Source: an uncultured Lachnospiraceae bacterium (GTDB lineage: Bacteria; Bacillota; Clostridia; Lachnospirales; Lachnospiraceae). Taken from it: 11,602 bases of DNA. Position 1 is the stretch's first letter. Each line of letters starts with the position of its first letter. The stretch covers positions 1 through 11,602 of the forward strand of contig CAKRJM010000054.1 in NCBI GenBank assembly GCA_934351765.1, read 5' to 3'. Shown here piece by piece: positions 6,561 to 11,602 of this stretch. The notes under the pieces were generated by a model that did no database searches, was not told the DNA's origin, and saw only the letters and a program-made list of their open reading frames with translations. The position numbers and the translations under genes are program-made.

Positions 6561-6641
6561 GCTCCCTCCGGGGCATGGCTGGAAACAGCCGGCTTCGGAG
6601 GGAGTATGTTGTTTCATAGGAAAGAGCATCCGATGAAACAA
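6561..6641 (+). promoter_or_regulatory. Two tandem stem-loops after binding-protein copy 1
   Basis: The first hairpin (6561-6605) pairs GCTCCCTCCG with CGGAGGGAGT and continues through G-U and G-C pairs to GGCTG/CAGCC, closed by a GAAA tetraloop (6582-6585), with roughly one bulged base. The second (6609-6641) pairs TTGTTTCAT with ATGAAACAA, then GGA with TCC after one mismatch. Neither has a proper T run, so they look less like a clean terminator than a partial terminator or an mRNA 3'-end stabiliser. Either would lift expression of copy 1 over downstream genes, a pattern common for binding proteins. Confidence 0.6.
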
Positions 6642-6855
6642 AAATGCGTTTTACAGGGAAATTTTTTTTCACGAAAATTGCTGCTTCTGAGAATAGCTGA
6701 AAATTTTGAATGTCAAAAAAAATTATCAGAAAAAATCACAAAAGCAAAATAATTCATGGACAGAAAGGTAAGGGAGATGATATTCTCTTGTTATATGAAG
6801 TGACAGAGATTGTGGGGACTGTGTTGCTTCAGACAACGATTAAAGGAGGATGTGT
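6642..6855 (+). other. AT-rich intergenic stretch between the two binding-protein genes
   Basis: With the hairpins before it, this makes up a 320-base gap without a gene. It is very A/T-rich, with T8 at 6663-6670 and A8 at 6715-6722, and ends in a strong AAAGGAGG ribosome binding site (6843-6850). No convincing -35/-10 pair was found, so copy 2 may be read from the upstream promoter or from a promoter I cannot identify. The short open frame at 6552-6752 has no ribosome binding site and is low-complexity, so I do not call it. Confidence 0.5.
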
Positions 6856-8529
6856 ATGAGAAAACAAGGGCGTATTATGGCAGCAGTATTGGCGGGGCTG
6901 ATGATCTTTGGCATGGCAGCTTGCGGCGGTGGCGGAAAGAAGAATGACACCGCGAATGGTTCAGCGGGCGGGACAAAGGACGCTGCCGCAGCTGACAAGA
7001 CGAGCGGCGGAGAAACGATGGTCACGGTGGCGATCACCAATGCCTGGGCCAGCTGGAGTCCCTATTTTGACTCCGGAAACTATACAGATATGATCTCTGA
7101 TCAGCTTTATGACCGTCTCTGGGTGACAAAAAAAGACGGAACGGTGGAGCCGAGACTGGCAGAAAGCTATGAGGTGGCCGAGGATCATGCCAGTATGACA
7201 ATCCATCTGAACAAGAATGCGAAGTTCAGTGACGGAGAGCCTGTTACCGCGGATGATGTGGTTTTCAGTGCAAAGCTGGATACCAATCCGGAGTTTAATT
7301 CGGTGAAGCGTGACCAGATGAAGTATGTAAGAGGAACAAATGCCGGCGGCGCCTGTGAGGATGAAGCATCCTTCGGATTTGAGAAGATCGATGATTATAC
7401 CGTAAAGCTGAGCTTTAAGGAAGCCATGAATGAGCTGCCGTTTTTAACTATGATGAACCGGTATTTTTACGTGGTTCCGGAACATATCTACGGACAGTAT
7501 ACGATGGCAGAGCTCAATGAAGCGCAGGTCTGGAAGGATAATATGGTCGGCTCCGGTCCGTTCATTTATGAATCCTCGATTGACGGAGAACGGATCGAGA
7601 TGACAGCAAACAAGGATTATTTCCTTGGTGCACCGAAGATCGACCGCCTGGTTGTCCGTGTAGTAGAGGGAAGCCAGCTGTTATCCGGACTTATGAGTGA
7701 AGAGATCGATGTGGTGGCCGGTGCCGGTGTGGCATCCCTGCCGCTTTCCGACTGGCCTGCTGCTCAGGAGGATGAAAACCTGAATACAGTGTCTATGTCC
7801 AATTTTGCTTATCAAGGTATGATCATCAATACCACCAGTGATAAGATTCCCAACGCCAAGTGCCGGAATGCGCTGAACATGGCGATCAACCGCCAGGCGA
7901 TCGTGGATCATCTGCTGGAAGGAGAGGGCACGGTTTTATATGCACCCTTCTCCAATGAACATCCCTTTGTAGATGAATCCAGGCTGGATATGCCTGTGTA
8001 CGATCCGGAAAAGGCAAAGGCACAGCTGGAAGAGAATGGGTTTGATTTCAGTCAGACATTAGAGCTGATCGTGCCCACCGGAAATGAAGTCCGGATCCAG
8101 TCCACCGTTCTGATCCAGCAGGATCTGGAAGCTATCGGTGTGAAAACCAATATTACCCAGTATGATTTCCCGACCCTGATGCAGCTGATGCGTGGGGGAG
8201 ATTACGACCTTGGTATGTGTGGTTCTGCCGGCGGAATTGATCCTACCGAGCCTCTGGCATGGCTGAATAATGAAGGAACCACCAACTTCCCCTGTATTCA
8301 GGGACCGGAGTATGTGAACCTGTTTGCAAAGGCGAGCAGTATTCTGGATGTAAAGGAACAGGAGGATGCCTATGTAGAGGTATGGCAGTATATCCTGGAT
8401 GATTCGGCGGTATGCTATCTGTATTCTTCGAATGCACTGGTAGCGAATAATAAGCGGGTTGTCGGAGTTGACTATGATACCGCAATGCAGCTGAACTGGT
8501 GTGCATGGACCTGGACGGTCAATGAGTAA
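6856..8529 (+). CDS. Extracellular solute-binding lipoprotein, SBP_bac_5 family, copy 2
   Basis: A tandem paralogue of the preceding gene with the same role. Two ATGs are close together; 6856 is chosen because the one at 6850 overlaps the AAAGGAGG site (6843-6850), whereas 6856 stands 5 bases after it. The signal peptide ends in the lipobox MAAC with Cys at residue 23. The linker (about 24-54) is rich in Gly, Ala, Lys and Asp and shows no similarity to the Ser-rich linker of copy 1. From residue 56 the two proteins align without a gap over 502 residues; I counted about 62 differences (about 88% identity). Many codons differ silently and the longest identical DNA runs are only about 30 bases, so the duplication is not recent. 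Cys73 of copy 1 (WASWCPY) is Ser here. The ligand may be the same or a variant; none can be named. Confidence 0.92.
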   Translation: MRKQGRIMAAVLAGLMIFGMAACGGGGKKNDTANGSAGGTKDAAAADKTSGGETMVTVAITNAWASWSPYFDSGNYTDMISDQLYDRLWVTKKDGTVEPRLAESYEVAEDHASMTIHLNKNAKFSDGEPVTADDVVFSAKLDTNPEFNSVKRDQMKYVRGTNAGGACEDEASFGFEKIDDYTVKLSFKEAMNELPFLTMMNRYFYVVPEHIYGQYTMAELNEAQVWKDNMVGSGPFIYESSIDGERIEMTANKDYFLGAPKIDRLVVRVVEGSQLLSGLMSEEIDVVAGAGVASLPLSDWPAAQEDENLNTVSMSNFAYQGMIINTTSDKIPNAKCRNALNMAINRQAIVDHLLEGEGTVLYAPFSNEHPFVDESRLDMPVYDPEKAKAQLEENGFDFSQTLELIVPTGNEVRIQSTVLIQQDLEAIGVKTNITQYDFPTLMQLMRGGDYDLGMCGSAGGIDPTEPLAWLNNEGTTNFPCIQGPEYVNLFAKASSILDVKEQEDAYVEVWQYILDDSAVCYLYSSNALVANNKRVVGVDYDTAMQLNWCAWTWTVNE

Positions 8530-8548
8530 AAGACAGTCGAAAGTAATT

Positions 8549-8566
8549 CCCTCCGGGGACTGAGGG
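8549..8566 (+). repeat. Small hairpin resembling the post-copy-1 hairpin
   Basis: CCCTC (8549-8553) pairs with GAGGG (8562-8566). The string TCCCTCCGGGG occurs both here and in the larger hairpin after copy 1 (6563-6573), at a similar distance from the stop codon. It looks like a decayed remnant of a 3' flank duplicated together with the gene. Confidence 0.45.
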
Positions 8567-8586
8567 CAGGAACGAGGAGACAACAG

Positions 8587-9735
8587 ATGGAGACAGAAGT
8601 GCGGAGCAGAGTGGTGCTGATTCCCTGTGATACGTATGAAGAAGAGACGGTATATGAACGGCTGAAGGCAGGAGTTGCGCTTCTGGGAGGCATGGAGCAG
8701 TTCGTGAAGCCGGAGGATAAGGTACTGTTAAAGCCTAATCTGGTGCGGAAGGCGGAGCTGTCCAGAGCCGTTGTGACGCATCCGGCGGTCATGGGAGCCG
8801 TGGCAAGGCTGGTGCGGGAGGCCGGAGTAAAAACTGTCACGGCAGGCGATTCCTGCGGCTTCGGTGAGGCAACGGCAGCAGCGGCAGAGGTTGGTATGGA
8901 TCGGATCCTGCAGAAGTATGAGGTGCCGGTGGTGGATTTTTCCGGTGCCGGACTGATCCCCTATGAGGCCGGGGTTCAGGCGAAAGGCTTTTATCTTTGC
9001 AGGGAAGTGCTGGAGGCCGATGCTCTGATCAATGTCTGTAAAATGAAAACTCATGCGCTGGAGCGCGTGACCGGAGCCGTGAAGAATCTGTACGGCTGTA
9101 TTTATGGCCTTCATAAGGCCAAAGGACATACCTGCTTTCCGGGTGCCGACAGCTTTGCCCGTCAGCTCATCGACCTGAATCGGTTTGTAAAGCCGCGGCT
9201 TGCCATTATGGACGGAATTATTGCCATGGAAGGGAACGGGCCCACCTCCGGGGACCCGAGCCCCATGAAGGTACTGCTGGTGTCGGCAGATCCGGTGGCA
9301 CTGGACAGCGTTTACTGTCGTCTGATCAATCTGAAGCCGGAGCTGGTTTCAACCAATTATCATGGAGAAAAGATGGGGCTGGGGCATTACCGTGACAATG
9401 AGATCGAGGTGGCAGTTCCGGGAGAGGGAGTGATCGCTCCGGAAGATTTACTGGAGCGGTACGGAAATCCGAACTTTAACGTAGATCGGAAGCTGGTGCG
9501 GACCGGGAAATGGGTGAAGCTGGACCGGTTTTTGAAGCTGTTCCAGAAGAAGCCTTACATTGATCCGGGAAAATGCGTCCGATGCGGAATCTGTGTGGAA
9601 AGCTGCCCGGTGGACGGAAAGGCTGTGAGGTTTTCCGGTGGACGGAAAAATCCGCCGGTCTATGATTATAAAAAATGTATCCGGTGCTTCTGCTGCCAGG
9701 AAATGTGTCCCCATAAGGCGATACAGGTGAAGTAG
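8587..9735 (+). CDS. DUF362 domain protein with C-terminal 2x[4Fe-4S] ferredoxin domain
   Basis: The 382-residue protein has an N-terminal DUF362 domain (about 8-290), with its typical LLKPNLV (47-53), a Thr-His-Pro site (64-66), AGDS (86-89), KMKTHALERVTGAVKNLYG (152-170) and ADPVALD (234-240). The C-terminus is a bacterial ferredoxin domain with two cluster motifs, Cys330/333/336/340 and Cys364/367/370/374, each followed by Pro; an extra Cys369 lies in the second. It should bind two [4Fe-4S] clusters and pass electrons. There is no signal peptide, so it is cytosolic. DUF362 has no agreed reaction; family members often carry a ferredoxin tail in anaerobes. It starts 57 bases after binding-protein copy 2, with a GAGGAG site 7 bases before the ATG, and is the last gene before a strong terminator, so it is probably co-transcribed with the binding proteins. 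It may work on the imported solute, but this is inference. Confidence 0.92.
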   Translation: METEVRSRVVLIPCDTYEEETVYERLKAGVALLGGMEQFVKPEDKVLLKPNLVRKAELSRAVVTHPAVMGAVARLVREAGVKTVTAGDSCGFGEATAAAAEVGMDRILQKYEVPVVDFSGAGLIPYEAGVQAKGFYLCREVLEADALINVCKMKTHALERVTGAVKNLYGCIYGLHKAKGHTCFPGADSFARQLIDLNRFVKPRLAIMDGIIAMEGNGPTSGDPSPMKVLLVSADPVALDSVYCRLINLKPELVSTNYHGEKMGLGHYRDNEIEVAVPGEGVIAPEDLLERYGNPNFNVDRKLVRTGKWVKLDRFLKLFQKKPYIDPGKCVRCGICVESCPVDGKAVRFSGGRKNPPVYDYKKCIRCFCCQEMCPHKAIQVK

Positions 9736-9765
9736 GGAAAGGGAAAATTAAAAACGAAGAAGAGG

Positions 9766-9815
9766 AAAAGAGTATGGTTTCTGTGAAAATTTATGCAGGA
9801 ATCATACTCTTTTTT
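9766..9815 (+). terminator. Strong intrinsic terminator after the DUF362 gene
   Basis: An 18-bp stem (9766-9783 with 9796-9813) has two G-U pairs, a 12-base loop and a T6 run at its end. It starts 30 bases after the stop codon and closes the binding-protein operon. The A-rich left arm also makes it a possible terminator in the reverse direction. Confidence 0.9.
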
Positions 9816-9899
9816 GGGTTTCTCTTTGTACAAAATACAAAAATCGACTTTAATTTTTGGAGCTAAAACGATGAAATCTAAAGTTTGTATATGCTATGA

Positions 9900-9928
9900 T
9901 TGTCTCAACAAAAGTTGTGCAATATAAC
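9900..9928 (+). promoter_or_regulatory. Promoter of the aldolase-LivK unit, with possible operator
   Basis: TTGTCT (9900-9905), a 17-base spacer and TATAAC (9923-9928) form a good promoter, with a start near 9935. Another extended -10, TGCTATGAT (9892-9900), lies just upstream but lacks a good -35. Two inverted repeats overlap the region: CAAC-AAAA-GTTG (9906-9917) in the spacer, and TTGTG-N9-CACAA (9915-9933) straddling the -10 box. Either could be an operator. In the leader, TTTTGC (9965-9970) can pair with GCAAAA (9947-9952) or, shifted by one base, with CGCAAA (9982-9987), giving two exclusive weak hairpins. Confidence 0.55.
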
Positions 9929-10007
9929 CACAAAGAAGTGGAAAAAGCAAAAATAATTAGATAATTTTGCGGTATTAGTTGCGCAAATAAGCAAAAGGAG
10001 AGGAAAA

Positions 10008-10898
10008 ATGAAAAAGCTTTACGGAATTGTAACTGCGATGGTAACACCTTTTAACAAAGATGAAACCATTCGTGTGGAAGCAATCAGACAGCATGTGGAT
10101 TTCCTGATTGAAAAGGGTGTGAATTGTTTATATCCTCTTGGTACGACGGGAGAGATGATGCTTCTGAATGTGGAGGAGCGGAAGCTGGTGGCAGAAACGG
10201 TTGTAGATCAGTGTGATCACAGAATTCCGGTCTTTATCCATGTAGGTGCAATGAAGACAAAAGATGCCTGTGAGCTGGCGCGTCACGCACACGAAATCGG
10301 AGCGGACGGTGTTGGAGCAGTGACGCCGGCATTCTTTGGGGCAACAGAGACTTCTCTGTATGATTATTATGCAGCAATTGCAAAGAGCGTGCCAGAGGAT
10401 TTTCCGATTTATCTTTATAATATTCCTCAGTGTTCATCCAATGATCTTCCGGTTTCTGTTGCAGACAAACTGGCCAGAGATTTTAAGAACATTGTCGGAA
10501 TCAAGTACAGCTTTGCAGATATGTGCCGGACATTGGAATATCAGAAGGTAAATGACGGAAAATTTTCCGTTCTTCACGGCTGTGACAAACTGGTCAATGC
10601 ATTAATGGCAATGGGATGTGACGGTGTTGTTTCCGGTGTTTCCAGTGTATATCCGGAACTGTTTGTGGCCGTATATCAGGCATGTCTCCGCGGTGACTGG
10701 GAGGAAGCCAGAGAAAAACAGCGTCTTGCAAATCAGGTTGTAGACATTTTGAAGGGCGGAGCAAGCATGGGACATTTTAAAGAAGGCATGAAGCTTCGCG
10801 GAATTGATGCCGGATATGTAAGAGAACCGCTTCACAATCTTACGGCGGAAGAAATCAATGAGATGAAGAAGCAGCTGGCGGCAATCGGACTTCAGTAA
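10008..10898 (+). CDS. Dihydrodipicolinate synthase / N-acetylneuraminate lyase superfamily aldolase, substrate unknown
   Basis: The 296-residue protein is a full-length class I aldolase of the DapA/NanA superfamily, a TIM barrel acting through a Schiff base with pyruvate or another 2-oxoacid. Seen are GTTGE (45-49, binding the 2-oxoacid carboxylate), Tyr137 in YNIP and the Schiff-base Lys166 in GIKYS. Two DapA features are missing: Arg138, which binds aspartate semialdehyde (SRTG), is replaced in QCSSND (Cys142 at the aligned position), and triad Tyr107 is Phe109 (VTPAFF for VTPYY). KYSFAD after the lysine is closer to the NanA side (KxTxGD), but NanA's Asp-Glu pair reads Asp193-Lys194. It is therefore probably neither lysine-pathway DapA nor standard sialate lyase; a 2-keto-3-deoxy-sugar acid or hydroxy-oxoacid aldolase is possible. 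An AAAGGAG site lies 7 bases upstream. A LivK-like binding protein follows after 75 bases. Confidence 0.9.
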   Translation: MKKLYGIVTAMVTPFNKDETIRVEAIRQHVDFLIEKGVNCLYPLGTTGEMMLLNVEERKLVAETVVDQCDHRIPVFIHVGAMKTKDACELARHAHEIGADGVGAVTPAFFGATETSLYDYYAAIAKSVPEDFPIYLYNIPQCSSNDLPVSVADKLARDFKNIVGIKYSFADMCRTLEYQKVNDGKFSVLHGCDKLVNALMAMGCDGVVSGVSSVYPELFVAVYQACLRGDWEEAREKQRLANQVVDILKGGASMGHFKEGMKLRGIDAGYVREPLHNLTAEEINEMKKQLAAIGLQ

Positions 10899-10909
10899 TC
10901 TGTTAGGTG

Positions 10910-10951
10910 TGTGCAGTGCACATTTAAATAGGTACAGGGGAAAACTGTACC
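10910..10951 (+). promoter_or_regulatory. Palindrome and stem-loop between the aldolase and LivK-like genes
   Basis: TGTGCA-G-TGCACA (10910-10922) is a perfect 13-base palindrome. Next, GGTACAG (10931-10937) pairs with CTGTACC (10945-10951) around a GGGAAAA loop. There is no T run, so it is not a terminator. It sits about 10 bases before the ribosome binding site of the binding-protein gene and could be an RNA processing or stabilising element, as is common between operon genes expressed at different levels. Confidence 0.45.
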
Positions 10952-10973
10952 GGAACAAAAGGAGGATAAAGAT

Positions 10974-11602
10974 ATGAAGAAAGCAGTATCCCTGTTATTG
11001 GCCCTTACCATGGCTCTTTCCCTTACTGCCTGCGGAGGCTCCAAGGATGCGTCAAAGGATACCCAGAGCGGAACTAAGACGGCTTCCGGCGAGAATTCTG
11101 GCGGAGATGCAGAGACCATTAAGATTGGTTTATGTCAGCCTTTTACCGGTTCTGTTGCAGTAGCCGGTGAGTATTCCAGAAGAGGTGTGGATCTTGCGGT
11201 TGAGCAGATCAATGATGCCGGCGGCTTTGAGGTCGGCGGAAAAATGTACAAGATCGAAATCGTAGAAGAAGACAATGAAGGAAAGCCTGAGATCACGAAC
11301 AATGCATACAACAAGCTGATCGGTCAGGATAAGGTAAAGGCTATCATCGGACCGGATGCCAGCGGGCCCCTGATTTCGGCAGGTCCTCTTGCAACAGCAG
11401 CAAAGGTTCCGGCGATCGGAACAACCTCTTCCAATCCGGACTGTACGACCGTTGGTGGCGAGTATGTATTCCGTGCGTGCTGGATCGACAGCTTCCAGGC
11501 AGTTGTTTGTGCGAAGATGGCTTCCGAAACGTTGAAGGCAAAGAAGGTAGCAGTCCTTTACAGTAATGCAGATGATTATTCTTCCGGTCTTGCGACAAAT
11601 TT
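10974..11602 (+). CDS. Branched-chain amino acid-type (LivK-like) ABC transporter substrate-binding lipoprotein, 3' end cut by the window
   Basis: An open frame runs off the right edge; about 209 residues are visible of a usual 380-400. The ATG has a GGAGGA site 8 bases upstream. The signal peptide (MKKAVSLLLALTMALSL) ends in the lipobox LTAC with lipidated Cys20, followed by a Ser/Lys/Asp/Gly-rich linker to about 46. The periplasmic-binding fold of the Leu/Ile/Val family (Peripla_BP_6) begins at IKIGLCQPFTGSVAVAGE (about 49-66), with RRGVDLAVEQINDAGG, KMYKIEIVEEDNEGKPEI, KLIGQDKVKAIIGPDASG, PAIGTTSSNP and YVFRACWIDSFQ, the usual order. It captures an amino acid or similar carboxylate for a LivHMGF-type importer, whose genes probably follow outside the window. 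It probably shares the aldolase's transcript. The exact ligand is not predictable. Confidence 0.9.
   Translation, partial: MKKAVSLLLALTMALSLTACGGSKDASKDTQSGTKTASGENSGGDAETIKIGLCQPFTGSVAVAGEYSRRGVDLAVEQINDAGGFEVGGKMYKIEIVEEDNEGKPEITNNAYNKLIGQDKVKAIIGPDASGPLISAGPLATAAKVPAIGTTSSNPDCTTVGGEYVFRACWIDSFQAVVCAKMASETLKAKKVAVLYSNADDYSSGLATN

Noticed and set aside
6552..6752. 66-residue open frame between the binding-protein genes
   Set aside because: No ribosome binding site; it reads through two hairpins and A/T-rich low-complexity DNA.
4844..8529. Recent duplication or mobile-element origin of the binding-protein pair
   Set aside because: Silent differences are spread throughout and identical runs are only about 30 bases; no transposase, terminal repeats or target duplications are visible.

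Overview
The window looks like chromosome of an anaerobic, low-to-mid-GC Firmicute, most likely a gut Clostridium/Lachnospiraceae-type organism. The support is strong AGGAGG ribosome binding sites, lipoprotein signal peptides with short Ser/Gly/Ala linkers, a DUF975-CmpB membrane fusion, a Rex-type operator, and the overall codon and protein style. Species cannot be named from sequence alone. No rRNA, tRNA, CRISPR array, transposase or phage gene was seen.

Left part (1-1775). A short DtxR-family metalloregulator (minus strand) is divergent from a lactate/malate dehydrogenase-family gene (plus strand). The 255-base divergent region is dense in signals: a near-consensus promoter for each gene, an inverted repeat over the regulator promoter, an 11-base-period direct repeat, a small palindrome, and a near-perfect Rex operator just downstream of the predicted dehydrogenase start point. 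The dehydrogenase carries Arg where lactate dehydrogenases carry the substrate-specificity Gln, so it may act on malate/oxaloacetate or another dicarboxylate. A terminator follows it.

Middle (1776-4598). A two-gene unit encodes a multi-pass membrane protein, which fuses a DUF975 domain to a CmpB-type 'putative ABC transporter permease' domain, and a tightly coupled soluble protein I do not recognise.

Right-centre (4599-9815). A strong promoter drives a short leader RNA that contains a 5' hairpin and a full intrinsic terminator, upstream of two tandem solute-binding lipoproteins of the SBP_bac_5 (oligopeptide/dipeptide/nickel) family. By hand count the two are about 88% identical over 502 ungapped residues, but their N-terminal linkers are unrelated. 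Next comes a DUF362 protein with a two-cluster ferredoxin tail, then a strong terminator. No permease or ATPase gene accompanies the binding proteins here.

Right end (9816-11602). A second unit has its own promoter region and encodes a DapA/NanA-superfamily aldolase. It lacks the DapA substrate-binding Arg and one catalytic-triad Tyr, so it is probably not lysine-pathway DapA. It is followed by a branched-chain-amino-acid-type (LivK-like) binding lipoprotein cut by the window edge.

The most interesting items are the attenuator-like leader, the permease-less duplicated binding proteins linked to a DUF362 ferredoxin, the Arg-substituted Rex-controlled dehydrogenase, and the atypical aldolase beside a LivK-like receptor. 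Together the right half reads as uptake plus redox/aldolase metabolism of an unidentified small organic solute. That reading is inference from gene order.
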